Part shown: positions 1-7,785 of the stretch, piece after piece
Position numbering within the stretch: the first letter of the stretch is position 1
Layout: every line of letters starts with the position of its first letter
IMG/VR virus record: IMGVR_UViG_3300010354_000047
Location: 1 to 64,000 of that record
Length of the DNA: 64,000 nt
Source: a virus
Direction: 5' to 3' (one strand)
Program-made: the position numbers and the translations under genes
Notes under the pieces: generated by a model
The model's database searches: none
Told to the model about the DNA's origin: nothing
Seen by the model: the letters and a program-made list of their open reading frames with translations, nothing else

Positions 1-2
1 AA

Positions 3-380
3 TCTTTCAATATTAAAACAGCACCCATTGGAAAAACACTTCCAATGGGTACAGTAATTGAACGATATAATAATTGTGTTATTGTTGCGGCACCAGAAAG
101 CACCGTAGTCCGCTGCACTTGGTCTCAAGGATTTAAGCCTGTTTTCGATTCCCTTAAGAATTATGGGTTTATTCCGTCCCAATGGTATATCCCTACCGAA
201 GAAGAACTTCAACTTGCTTTAAAAAACTGCAGGCAAAGATTCTCCTCCCCCTGCTATTGGAGTAGTACGAAGATGAGTTCGGTGAAAGCATACCGCATTA
301 CCACCTATGATGGTAATGCATTTGGAGATGATATGAATTCGTATTGGTGGGCTCGCGCTTTCAGGCGTATTGTTTTTTGA
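3..380 (+). CDS. DUF1566-like (Lcl C-terminal) protein, 5' partial
   Basis: The reading frame is open from the left edge, so the true start is probably outside the window; the first ATG is at 45. The C-terminal half carries the hallmarks of DUF1566/C-type-lectin-like domains: W-x-I-P-T-E-E-E-L, then YWSST, then a variable stretch of about 33 residues and the terminal RAFRRIVF. The next gene is a paralogue with the same blocks. Function is unknown; such domains occur in phage surface or fibre-associated proteins. The last bases and the region just after the stop are identical to those of the paralogue. Confidence 0.75.
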   Translation, partial: SFNIKTAPIGKTLPMGTVIERYNNCVIVAAPESTVVRCTWSQGFKPVFDSLKNYGFIPSQWYIPTEEELQLALKNCRQRFSSPCYWSSTKMSSVKAYRITTYDGNAFGDDMNSYWWARAFRRIVF

Positions 381-413
381 CCTTTGAGTTTTAATTTTTG
401 TACTTTACTAAAA

Positions 414-875
414 ATGAACCTCCAACAACTCAAGACTGAAATCGAGAAAACACAAGAACAACTTAAGAAACTTCAAGAGAAACTTGAATCATCCAAAGTC
501 ACGATTGAAAATGCTCAACCTGGAGACATTTTCTCAGACGGTTGTGTAGTTGTTGAACGCTATAAGGATTCCATCCTTATTGCTGCACCTAAAGAAACCG
601 AGGTTCGCTGTGAATGGACTCCTGAATTTGAGCCTGTCTTTACCTCGTTAAAAGAACATGGATTTATTCCATGTCAGTGGCACGTTCCTTCCCAAGAAGA
701 ACTGGAACTTGCCTATAAAAACTGTAGGCAAAGGTTTTCCTCCGCTTTCTACTGGAGTAGTACAGAGCGCAATAGTAGCCACGCATGGCCCGTGTTCTTT
801 AACCTTGGCATTTGCTGCTACAGCGGTAAGACGAGTACGTACTGTGTGCGTGCCTTCAGGCGTATTGTTTTTTGA
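414..875 (+). CDS. DUF1566-like protein with N-terminal coiled coil
   Basis: 153 aa from the ATG at 414; an upstream TTG in frame is less likely. Residues 1-27 form a heptad-rich coiled coil (LKTEIEKTQEQLKKLQEKL). The rest aligns with the preceding gene without gaps: VVERY, IAAP, a W-containing strand, QRFSS, YWSST and the terminal RAFRRIVF. Between YWSST and RAFRR the two copies keep the same length but differ at most positions. This suggests a duplicated, fast-diverging binding surface. No enzyme motif is seen. Confidence 0.75.
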   Translation: MNLQQLKTEIEKTQEQLKKLQEKLESSKVTIENAQPGDIFSDGCVVVERYKDSILIAAPKETEVRCEWTPEFEPVFTSLKEHGFIPCQWHVPSQEELELAYKNCRQRFSSAFYWSSTERNSSHAWPVFFNLGICCYSGKTSTYCVRAFRRIVF

Positions 876-905
876 CCTTTGATTTTGTAAGTTTTAATCT
901 AAATC

Positions 906-1520
906 GTGGACACTTCTTACTACCGCGCCCTGTGCGCTGAGCTGCTGGAAAAACACTACCTGGAGTGGCGGGCACGAGAGCGGATCAAGGCCGCCCTGGC
1001 CCAGCCGGAGCCGCCCGCCGATGGGGAGGTGGCGGAGTACGTGAGATGGCTGCGGTTCATAGCAACGAGCAAGCCACGCCTGTCAAATAATGGATATTCC
1101 CGGCTCGCCCGCGCCGCCGACCTCCTAGAACGCCTGGCCCAGCCGGAGGCGGAGGGGCCGACGGATGAGGAGCTGTTGGCCACCCAGGATCAAGCAGTGG
1201 CGTTATTCCCGCCTGTTCACCCTGAAGCGGAACCCCTGAGCGCCGTTGAGTACGCCAGGGAGCTGGAGATCCGCAAGGCCCGCGCCGCCCTCGCCCGCTG
1301 GGGCAATTCCGCGCCGCAACCCATTCCCCTCTCCGAGCGGCTGCCGGAGCCCAAGGATTGTAACGAAGGAATGTTTTGGGCTTGGAGTGGTGATGTATGG
1401 GAGCTAATACACATAGACAGCATGAATTGGGAGTTTTATAAGCATCACGGATTCACCCACTGGCTTCCTCATTGGGCGCTGCCCCTACCTGACGTAAACA
1501 CAAACATCGAACGACAATGA
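906..1520 (+). CDS. DUF551-like protein, GC-rich
   Basis: 204 aa with a GTG start. The C-terminal part has the DUF551 pattern: PLSERLPEP, an aromatic WAW segment and a closing THWLPHWALPLP. The N-terminal two thirds is Ala/Glu/Arg-rich and helical. Codons up to about 1360 are strikingly GC-rich compared with all neighbours, then return to phage-like composition, which suggests recent acquisition or recombination with a higher-GC source such as the host. Function unknown. It ends in an ATGA overlap with the next gene. Confidence 0.75.
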   Translation: MDTSYYRALCAELLEKHYLEWRARERIKAALAQPEPPADGEVAEYVRWLRFIATSKPRLSNNGYSRLARAADLLERLAQPEAEGPTDEELLATQDQAVALFPPVHPEAEPLSAVEYARELEIRKARAALARWGNSAPQPIPLSERLPEPKDCNEGMFWAWSGDVWELIHIDSMNWEFYKHHGFTHWLPHWALPLPDVNTNIERQ

Positions 1521-2161
1521 TCGAAATATATCGTAATCTGTGTGAAGGCTTGGTGAAAGCCTGGGATACAACAATTGGTAAAGAGTACGATGATTTCGGT
1601 CGAGCAGCCGAGCACCTTGTTTCTCAAGCTCGCGAAGCTCTTGAATCTTCGGGTGAGGAAGCCTTTACTGCAAGGCGCATGAAAGCAGAAGACGGTTCAA
1701 CCCTGGGCTGGTACATTAATCACCCCGAATTCTACTGTGACATTGAACCGGAGGACGGAGTCTTAGCGGTTTATTTCCGAGACAAGATTACTGATCAGGA
1801 CGTATACGCGGAATTTTCGAAGGAAGACAAGTCTCAGCTTAGCGATGGCTATCACACATTTGAAGAACTGTACGAGCACAGGCACACACTTTGCTTGGCC
1901 CTGATGAAAGCGATGCCGCAGAATTGGTGGTTCAGTAGGAAACATGCGGATGGTGAACTTTGCTTCGGAAACGAAGACTGGTTTATTGTCGGAGCGGAAC
2001 TTCCGGGATTTGCCCCGAGTTCAATAGCGTACCATCTCCCGGCGAGATTGTGGGACTCCGTGAAAGCGACCGGAGCAAAGGAGCTTTCGGTTGGAAAACC
2101 GTGGGACGGACATACCCCGTCCGATGTAATTGACAGGTTGACAAAATGGATCAAACTTTGA
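1517..2161 (+). CDS. Hypothetical protein
   Basis: 214 aa, starting within the stop codon of the previous gene (ATGA), so probably translationally coupled. Acidic and soluble, rich in Trp and Phe, without membrane segments or recognisable catalytic motifs. The C-terminus overlaps the start of the next gene by 16 bases. I do not recognise the family. Confidence 0.7.
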   Translation: MIEIYRNLCEGLVKAWDTTIGKEYDDFGRAAEHLVSQAREALESSGEEAFTARRMKAEDGSTLGWYINHPEFYCDIEPEDGVLAVYFRDKITDQDVYAEFSKEDKSQLSDGYHTFEELYEHRHTLCLALMKAMPQNWWFSRKHADGELCFGNEDWFIVGAELPGFAPSSIAYHLPARLWDSVKATGAKELSVGKPWDGHTPSDVIDRLTKWIKL

Positions 2162-2583
2162 CTCACTTAGAAGTTTCTGCATCTCCTAGATACTGGGAGG
2201 ATGCGTGCGTAAACGGGGAAGAAGACCTTCTCGGAAATCTAATACCTTGTAGAGTCGGGGATTTATGGAAGCCCCTGATTCGTATCAAAGATGGGCAAAT
2301 CGAAAACTGGGTGCAAGGTGTATCCGCCTACATTCACTACAAAGTGTGCGACGACGGAGAATACTGGCTCTCTGCTTTCTCTAACAGTCGATTCACCAAG
2401 TTGTTGAAGTGGCGAGGCTACTACGTTCCCGATGAATACTTGTGCCCTGGCGAAGAGGGTTTCGGAGACTACATTGTTCTGAATGTCGGTCCTGACGGTA
2501 AGATTGAAAACTGGGTGGAGCCCCGTTTCAATGCCTACGAATGGGTCTCAGTGGAAAATACAGAGGTTGAAAATGAAAATTGA
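2146..2583 (+). CDS. Conserved phage hypothetical protein (IHYKVCD type)
   Basis: 145 aa. The sequence has the pattern of a small family seen in phages and prophages: an N-terminal EDACVNGEED segment, CRxGDLWKP, GQIENW, then IHYKVCDDGEYWL. The second half repeats the GKIENW theme, suggesting two related beta units. Function unknown. It overlaps both neighbours. Confidence 0.75.
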   Translation: MDQTLTHLEVSASPRYWEDACVNGEEDLLGNLIPCRVGDLWKPLIRIKDGQIENWVQGVSAYIHYKVCDDGEYWLSAFSNSRFTKLLKWRGYYVPDEYLCPGEEGFGDYIVLNVGPDGKIENWVEPRFNAYEWVSVENTEVENEN

Positions 2584-2887
2584 AATCCCAAACCGAATCA
2601 CTGCAAAAGAGGCTGCCATCAAGTGCTCCCAATCCAGCGATCTGCTAGCTCAGGGTGTTGATACAATAGAGCTAGCCAATTTCCTGACAATGTGCTATGG
2701 TGAGATAGCAGAAAGGGTGAAAAACCGTGACTTACAAGCTATCCTATACTTGGAAAGTTATGACGGCCTTCTGATGGGGGAAGCTATCAGGATTCTAAAG
2801 GAGGATGGATATGGAGTTGTGTTAACGAGTACACACTTTTGCAGGCTAATGATCTCCTGGCAGCATGAACTCTTGTCCTCAAACTGA
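2573..2887 (+). CDS. Hypothetical protein
   Basis: 104 aa from ATG 2573, just inside the end of the previous gene; the frame is open further upstream but only as an overlap. Predicted helical, with ITAKEAAIKC and EIAERVKN segments. No motif recognised. Confidence 0.6.
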   Translation: MKIEIPNRITAKEAAIKCSQSSDLLAQGVDTIELANFLTMCYGEIAERVKNRDLQAILYLESYDGLLMGEAIRILKEDGYGVVLTSTHFCRLMISWQHELLSSN

Positions 2888-2973
2888 ACAAACGTGGCCG
2901 CATCCTGACTATGAAGGGTCAAGCTGATAAGAAGGCTTCCACTCTGGCAAACTAACCTAACAACCACATTCTG

Positions 2974-3510
2974 ATGGCAATCACATACAAACCGCCTGCC
3001 CTGCCTGCCGACTTCGGCCAATCTCGCAGGTTTTCAGTTTTTCTGGCTGGCTCAATCGAAATGGGAGCTGCTCCAAACTGGCAAGCTGAACTAGAGAGCA
3101 ACCTTGCCGATCTTGACATTGACATTTTCAATCCTCGACGTGATGACTGGGATTCATCCTGGGTCCAAAGTGCGGACAACCCTCAATTCCGTGAACAAGT
3201 GGAGTGGGAACTTGACAGCCTGGCCGTAGCCAGTCTAATTGCGATGTATCTGGCTCCAGGGACCATGAGCCCGATTTCATTGTTAGAACTTGGGCTTCAT
3301 GCCGCCTCCAACCTATTCCTTACCCATAAGGGCGAACTTGGCCCATCTAAATTGATTGTTTGTTGCCCAGAAGGATTCCAACGTAAGGGAAATGTTGACA
3401 TCGTGTGTGAACGCTACGGTGTATATCAGGTTGATAACCTTGCTGCCCTTGAGAAAGTCGTACGCGCTCGGTACGATGGCTGGGGAGCCCTCCCTAGGGG
3501 GCTGTCTTAG
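2974..3510 (+). CDS. Nucleoside 2-deoxyribosyltransferase-like protein
   Basis: 178 aa. The N-terminal FSVFLAGSIEMG followed by W-Q matches the nucleotide-binding start of the Nuc_deoxyri_tr2 family (PF15891-like). DIFNPRRDDWD follows at about residue 50, then the QVEWELDSL region and a Ser-Pro-Ile-Ser-x-x-E-L-G segment near residue 110 that fits the catalytic Glu loop. Such proteins exchange or hydrolyse bases on deoxynucleosides and are common in phages as salvage or anti-host enzymes. The assignment is by motif only. Confidence 0.75.
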   Translation: MAITYKPPALPADFGQSRRFSVFLAGSIEMGAAPNWQAELESNLADLDIDIFNPRRDDWDSSWVQSADNPQFREQVEWELDSLAVASLIAMYLAPGTMSPISLLELGLHAASNLFLTHKGELGPSKLIVCCPEGFQRKGNVDIVCERYGVYQVDNLAALEKVVRARYDGWGALPRGLS

Positions 3511-3516
3511 AGAACT

Positions 3517-3981
3517 ATGAACCGTAATTCGGGAAACCAGAGCCCAAGAGGAAACCCTATGGCCTATGACAAAAAGACCAAACTCACTCACCTTAAGCCC
3601 GTCAAAGAATACAAGGAGATCCACTTTGACTTTTGGGTATGGCAAACTATCGATGAACTGATAGAGAGATTCAAAGACTTTGAGGGGGAACTGAAAAAAT
3701 TCAAAGAGGTTGGGTGGGAAGGAGTTGAACTGGGCTACGATCATTCGAGAGGGACTGTAAAGAATCTTTACAGAACTCACTTTGTAGAAGACCAGGAGTA
3801 TAATGACAGGGTTTCTGCAGCCCTGCAAAACAAGCCAAACTGGGAGGACGCACCACAGGGTGCAAAGTCCCTGGGCATTGCCATTTGGGATTGTGACTAC
3901 AAGTACGAATGGGTGTGGTTTTACCACGAGGAACCCCACGACGCCATTTTTGTTGAGCACCGGCCCCAACCCTCAACTTAG
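3517..3981 (+). CDS. Hypothetical protein
   Basis: 154 aa; a second in-frame ATG at 3559 (MAYDKKTK) could be the real start. Rich in Trp, Tyr and charged residues, with WVWQTIDELIERFKDFEGEL helical and a C-terminal YKYEWVWFYHEEP stretch. No family recognised. Its end lies beside the hairpin and promoter-like signal that precede the next gene. Confidence 0.65.
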   Translation: MNRNSGNQSPRGNPMAYDKKTKLTHLKPVKEYKEIHFDFWVWQTIDELIERFKDFEGELKKFKEVGWEGVELGYDHSRGTVKNLYRTHFVEDQEYNDRVSAALQNKPNWEDAPQGAKSLGIAIWDCDYKYEWVWFYHEEPHDAIFVEHRPQPST

Positions 3982-3986
3982 CACGA

Positions 3987-4024
3987 GGGGGGCAATTGAC
4001 CCCCCAGTCAATCTCTTATATACT
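3987..4024 (+). promoter_or_regulatory. Terminator hairpin fused to sigma70-like promoter
   Basis: GGGGGG (3987-3992) pairs with CCCCCC (4000-4005) across a 7-base loop. The loop supplies TTGACC (3996-4001), 17 bases before TATACT (4019-4024). The start codon at 4039 lies 14 bases further on. This is one of a series of terminator-promoter units in the window. Confidence 0.6.
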
Positions 4025-4038
4025 TACCGAAACCCCCA

Positions 4039-4863
4039 ATGACCACTAGTCCTGACTGGCTTGACCCAATTCGAGCACAGACAAAGAAATTGTCTGAACA
4101 AAATGCTGAGCGGAGACGGAGAACGGAAGAGCTTAGGGAGGAGGCAGAGGAGATTAGACAGGGAAATGCTGCTATAAAAAGAGAAACAGAAGCCATAGTA
4201 CAAGGAATAGTGGATAGGGCTAGATCGTGCAGATTGGCTCCCCGGGCAGACCCCCTAGATACGAAAGAAGCTGCCGAGTACCTGAAAATCACCTCATCGA
4301 ACACAATCCAGAACTGGCTTGAAGGGGGCGGTTTCCCGCCCTTTACGTCTGGGGCAAAGTGCCCTATACTAAAGTTACTGAGTCCTGGCTTCGAGATGCA
4401 AAAAGGTGAACTACTTAACAAAATGTTGGTTCTGGCGACCAACGCCCACGCTGGTCAATATGACAAAGGTGGAAAGCCTTACATTTTGCATCCGTTGAAG
4501 GTGATGCACTACTTGAAGACGGAAGATGAAGAGCTTCAGTGCATTGCCCTGGGACACGACGTCATTGAAGATACCAAAGTAACTTACTCCGAATTGCGTG
4601 ATCTTGGGTTACCGAGCAGGGTAATAGAAGGCATCCGTGCTCTGACCAAGGTGCCAGGGGAAACCTACGACGAATACAAGCACCGTGTCTTCGCCAATGA
4701 AGATGCGATGCGAGTGAAGCTGTGCGATCTTCGGCACAACACCGACATTCGCCGCCTCAAAGGTGTGACTGAGAAGGACATTGCCCGGATTGCGAAGTAC
4801 CAAGTGTTTTACTTGGAGATTCAGTCCCGTTTGCAAGATACTAAATCGGAGTCAGGACTTTGA
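4039..4863 (+). CDS. Helix-turn-helix region joined to Mesh1/SpoT-like HD alarmone hydrolase
   Basis: 274 aa as one frame. Residues 10-55 are a coiled coil. Residues 74-100 form a MerR/excisionase-like helix-turn-helix (DTKEAAEYLKI, then NTIQNWLEGG). From residue 120 the sequence is an HD-type (p)ppGpp hydrolase: HAGQYDKGGKPYILHP, the HD pair and ED in GHDVIEDT, and KLCDLRHN. The size and motifs match small Mesh1-like hydrolases, which would degrade the stringent-response alarmone. A good internal start, ATG 4396, has its own promoter-like signal just upstream. The -1 frame after about 4354 gives a natural-looking end for the helix-turn-helix protein (VPYTKVTESWLRDAKR). The unit may therefore be two genes joined by an indel. 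Confidence 0.8.
   Translation: MTTSPDWLDPIRAQTKKLSEQNAERRRRTEELREEAEEIRQGNAAIKRETEAIVQGIVDRARSCRLAPRADPLDTKEAAEYLKITSSNTIQNWLEGGGFPPFTSGAKCPILKLLSPGFEMQKGELLNKMLVLATNAHAGQYDKGGKPYILHPLKVMHYLKTEDEELQCIALGHDVIEDTKVTYSELRDLGLPSRVIEGIRALTKVPGETYDEYKHRVFANEDAMRVKLCDLRHNTDIRRLKGVTEKDIARIAKYQVFYLEIQSRLQDTKSESGL
4326..4370 (+). promoter_or_regulatory. Terminator hairpin plus promoter inside the HTH/HD frame
   Basis: GGGCGG (4326-4331), loop TTTC, CCGCCC (4336-4341), followed by TTTACG (4342-4347), a 17-base spacer and TATACT (4365-4370). The internal start ATG 4396 for the HD hydrolase lies 25 bases downstream. It has the same build as the units at 22784 and 26776. Confidence 0.6.
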
Positions 4864-4873
4864 ATTAGCCAAC

Positions 4874-5212
4874 ATGTACCTCTCAATGACAGAACAGGAC
4901 TACGAAGAAGTTATCAAGGAAGCACGCATTGTTGTAGCCAAACGTCTTGGAATCTCAGTTGATCGAGAGCCGGTATGGTTTCTTCGCTCTGCAATTCGAT
5001 GCAGGGACTCTCTTGCAGCGGACTTGCTTGACAAGTTCATCGAGGTCTATACTGATTGGTGGAAAGCTTCCTGCTCGACTACTCAAGGAGAATCGGACTC
5101 GAAAGAAACTATAAAGAGGATTAAGTTGTTGATTGACAGGAGGGGCCTGATGCGTACCGCCTTAATGAGCTACTTGAATTCACTGTATCCCTCTCCTAGA
5201 CATGAACTCTGA
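4874..5212 (+). CDS. Hypothetical protein
   Basis: 112 aa from ATG 4874 (an alternative ATG lies four codons later). Mostly helical, with EVIKEARIVVAKRLGI and LLDKFIEVYTDWW segments. It overlaps the next gene by 11 bases. No family recognised. Confidence 0.6.
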   Translation: MYLSMTEQDYEEVIKEARIVVAKRLGISVDREPVWFLRSAIRCRDSLAADLLDKFIEVYTDWWKASCSTTQGESDSKETIKRIKLLIDRRGLMRTALMSYLNSLYPSPRHEL

Positions 5213-5615
5213 CACCCGCAACAACCTGAAGCACCCTCTGGAAATGCTCGTCAGGGTTTTGCTCTCAGGACGTACAGTCACCGAGCCCGAAGGATACGAA
5301 TACGGGATGGATGAGGACGGGCACATTCTCATCAAGGGACAACGGTTCTACCACGGCTCTGTACCGGCCATAGACCCGGAGGTAGTGTGGATGAGAGTCC
5401 CGTGCGATGTCTCAGAGCTGAAGCGCATAGCTGATCGGATTGGGCGGGATGCCCTCTGGATTAAAGGGTGCGAAGTTGTCCTTCAGCAAGAAAAGTCGAG
5501 GGTACTACGCGATAAGAACCAATGTCTAAGAAACCAGAGTGCTACAGCCCAGGTCGAACAAAGTCCTATGCCGAGATTGCGGAGAACGACTGCTTTACGT
5601 GCCCTGAACGAGTGA
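5202..5615 (+). CDS. Hypothetical protein
   Basis: 137 aa. Residues 1-100 look coding (HPLEMLVRVLLSGRTV, YEYGMDEDGHILIKGQRFYHG). The last 30 residues overlap the next gene by 94 bases and are Arg/Gln-rich, so the C-terminus may be spurious or the true end may lie earlier. Function unknown. Confidence 0.6.
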   Translation: MNSDTRNNLKHPLEMLVRVLLSGRTVTEPEGYEYGMDEDGHILIKGQRFYHGSVPAIDPEVVWMRVPCDVSELKRIADRIGRDALWIKGCEVVLQQEKSRVLRDKNQCLRNQSATAQVEQSPMPRLRRTTALRALNE

Positions 5616-6286
5616 CTTGCCTCGACTTTGTCAAGGACATGCAAGATGTGGCTGAGCGGCTAATTCCTGCTGAAGACACCTTACCATACTGGCTCCTGCC
5701 ATTCCGAAGAAAAATAGAGGCCCTTCGCCAGAAAAATGCTGCTACTCGAAGAGAGACTGAGAGGCTCCGACAGGAGAACGCTGCCCTTCGGAAGCTCCGA
5801 AAGGGGACTGATTCCCTTCGGCAGCTGCTAGAATGCCCCGACAAACTCCAACAAATCGTTGAAACCTCAATTATCGCGCCTACGGAAGAAAGTCCTGGAG
5901 AACATGTGCAAGATACTGATCGTATTAAGTATAAGTTTAAGGACGTAGGTATAGGGCTAAGGCCATGCCCCCACTGCGACAGCGCCAACCTTCGAGGCCC
6001 ACACTGCACCGAATACCACGGGGATACTTACGCTCCAACATGGTGGGTAGAGTGCGAAGAATGCCCCGCCAGCATGACTGTGTCCGGAGAGACCCCGGAA
6101 CCACTGATTGCCGCATGGAACCGCCGATCTCCCAGACAAAGTCCCGACCCAAAACTCCTGGAATCACTGGCAATAAGGTACCGCCATGACTTCGGACTGC
6201 TTGACACGCAAGTCCAGAAAGCTATACTGGGGAAAATGCGGCAGCTTTGGGAAGAGGTTGTTGGCCTCGGGTTTTACAAACCCTGA
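5522..6286 (+). CDS. Lar-like zinc-binding protein with coiled coil
   Basis: 254 aa. The N-terminus has CFTCPERVTC, a possible small zinc knuckle. Residues 60-105 are a coiled coil (EALRQKNAATRRETERLRQE) related to the one at the start of the gene at 4039. Residues 146-205 match the Lar restriction-alleviation family: LRPCPHC, an aromatic core, VECEECPASM and the closing AAWNRR. In Rac prophage, Lar weakens type I restriction. Whether this protein does so is unknown; such domains are widespread in phages. Confidence 0.75.
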   Translation: MSKKPECYSPGRTKSYAEIAENDCFTCPERVTCLDFVKDMQDVAERLIPAEDTLPYWLLPFRRKIEALRQKNAATRRETERLRQENAALRKLRKGTDSLRQLLECPDKLQQIVETSIIAPTEESPGEHVQDTDRIKYKFKDVGIGLRPCPHCDSANLRGPHCTEYHGDTYAPTWWVECEECPASMTVSGETPEPLIAAWNRRSPRQSPDPKLLESLAIRYRHDFGLLDTQVQKAILGKMRQLWEEVVGLGFYKP

Positions 6287-6317
6287 CCCTCTGACACAAA
6301 TCAAACACACAGAAACT

Positions 6318-6720
6318 ATGCTAAGATCACAAACAGTACAAATGGTGGGCGTTTCAGATTGGGACCATTTCGTGAGCGAAACCTACGGAAAACCTTACAT
6401 GTTTCAGCAACAGGATGGCTGTAAAGGGAGGGGAGTAGAGTATATCACTGTTCCAAGTGAGTGGGACTATGATTTTGAAAATACGGTAATCCCGTTCAAG
6501 GTTAACGGAGATGAGATGGGTGTCTCTTTCGAAACCTGGCTAAACACTTCGCCGCAAGAAACTCTTCAACACTTTGAATCGGATTATGACCCCGAGTACT
6601 GCAACGATTTTTTTTTTTTGGGAAAGAAACTTCTATCCGAACGTCCAAATGATTGCTAACGACCTGCACGCTAAGGGGCTGCTTGAAGCTGGCGAGTATC
6701 TGATTGTGATTGACTGGTGA
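6318..6720 (+). CDS. Hypothetical protein, frame broken at a T12 run
   Basis: From ATG 6318 the frame reads to a stop at 6659. After a run of twelve T (6608-6619) the +1 frame continues with convincing coding sequence (FYPNVQMIANDLHAKG, then EAGEYLIVIDW) to a stop at 6718-6720. Removing one T would give one protein of about 133 aa ending in IDW. So this is polymerase or ribosome slippage, a real mutation, or a homopolymer sequencing error. Family not recognised. Confidence 0.6.
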
Positions 6721-6732
6721 TTGCATAGAAAC

Positions 6733-7023
6733 ATGAAAAACGATTCGGCTCACCTACCACTCTGGGAAGTTACGGATAACGCTGAAACTGATCTTCTGAA
6801 GGAAGAATTGGTAACTGGAGAACCGCACAGTGACGCTTCATTTGAGGCTGCTCGTATTCGCGCCATTCGCGACTGGTTACTTCCTGAAGAGACTAAACCT
6901 GATCAAATTGAGTACGGAAATTACGACCACTGGTTCTCAGACTATAGGGACTATAAGCAGAGGCAGCAACTGCGTTCTCTTTTAACTTCCGAGGCCGACC
7001 ATGCAGACCAGCACAATGATTGA
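6733..7023 (+). CDS. Hypothetical protein
   Basis: 96 aa from ATG 6733 (an in-frame TTG lies 12 bases upstream). Acidic, with repeated Asp/Glu, Trp and Tyr, e.g. NYDHWFSDYRDYKQRQQL. It overlaps the next gene by 23 bases. No family recognised. Confidence 0.6.
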   Translation: MKNDSAHLPLWEVTDNAETDLLKEELVTGEPHSDASFEAARIRAIRDWLLPEETKPDQIEYGNYDHWFSDYRDYKQRQQLRSLLTSEADHADQHND

Positions 7024-7228
7024 TAGTATACTTGAGAGAGTCAAAGTTGAGGACTTTGTAAAGTGCCGACCCCAGAGGGATTGGATCTGTGACTCTTGCG
7101 GAAAGTGCGGAGATAGGGATTGTTGCCCCGGTACACACACCCTGTACCGCATTCCCAGGTCCGACGACAGCCTTTGTTCCGATTGCCTGAAGAATTTGCA
7201 ATCTGTGACTGCCCAACTTAATTCATGA
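7001..7228 (+). CDS. Small Cys-rich putative zinc-binding protein
   Basis: 75 aa. Residues 29-63 contain CDSCGKCGDRDCC and a later CSDC pair, the spacing of a zinc ribbon or treble-clef knuckle. ATG 7016 is an alternative start. Possibly a nucleic-acid or protein-interaction module; function unknown. Confidence 0.65.
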   Translation: MQTSTMIDSILERVKVEDFVKCRPQRDWICDSCGKCGDRDCCPGTHTLYRIPRSDDSLCSDCLKNLQSVTAQLNS

Positions 7229-7240
7229 CACTACCTCAAA

Positions 7241-7576
7241 GTGACTGACCAACACCCACTAGTTCCACCAGCAGAATTGCGGTGCCAATGGCAATCGCAA
7301 TCACCCCATAGAGTGATCAGCGTTGAACGTGAAGACTACATGATAGATCGTGCAGCACAGTGGGGTGCAGATCAGGAGCTCGAAGCTTGTTGCGAATGGC
7401 TTCACGACCCGGATCTCAATGTTGATACCTACAAACTCCGAGCCGCCCGCCGACCCAAGCCGCTGAGCTTAAAGAAGCAAGCACTGTCGGAAGTTGCCTC
7501 TGCCGTAGCAAGCGGTAGCATCACCCCCGAGCTTGGAGCAGTTATTCGCCTCGCCCTGGAGGACTTGCCGGAATGA
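7241..7576 (+). CDS. Conserved cyanophage-type hypothetical protein
   Basis: 111 aa with a GTG start. The centre has the pattern AAQWGADQELEACCEWL, typical of a family of short cyanophage and cyanobacterial proteins, followed by a basic linker and a helical C-terminus (VASAVASGSITPELGAVIRLAL). ATGA overlap with the next gene. Function unknown. Confidence 0.7.
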   Translation: MTDQHPLVPPAELRCQWQSQSPHRVISVEREDYMIDRAAQWGADQELEACCEWLHDPDLNVDTYKLRAARRPKPLSLKKQALSEVASAVASGSITPELGAVIRLALEDLPE

Positions 7577-7785
7577 CTATCTTCTTCGTACTGTTTCTTT
7601 ACTTCGGTATTGTCGGTGGTATTAGCTTCCTTCTAGGGAGATGGAGTGCTGATACTGCGGTGAGGAAAACACAAATTAAACGACCAACCCTCAAGTCGTC
7701 CAATAACAGTCCCCAAAAAGACGCAGAAAACATTCGCCGAGACTGGGATAAAATCCTCGGAATTCAACGAAGCTCAAGAAAATGA
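7573..7785 (+). CDS. Small single-pass membrane protein
   Basis: 70 aa. Residues 3-24 are strongly hydrophobic (FFVLFLYFGIVGGISFLLG), giving one N-terminal membrane segment. A basic, soluble tail follows. Coupled by ATGA overlaps on both sides. Could be an inner-membrane or lysis-related peptide; nothing more specific is visible. Confidence 0.65.
   Translation: MTIFFVLFLYFGIVGGISFLLGRWSADTAVRKTQIKRPTLKSSNNSPQKDAENIRRDWDKILGIQRSSRK

Noticed and set aside
2483-2572. Upstream extension of the gene ending at 2887
   Set aside because: It overlaps the preceding gene by 100 bases; ATG 2573 gives a normal short overlap.
4018-4200. Long minus-strand open frames throughout the window, e.g. opposite the genes at 4039, 31224 and 48406
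   Set aside because: They lie opposite well-supported + strand genes, have no promoters or ribosome binding sites and show no recognisable families. They are mirror effects of codon use.
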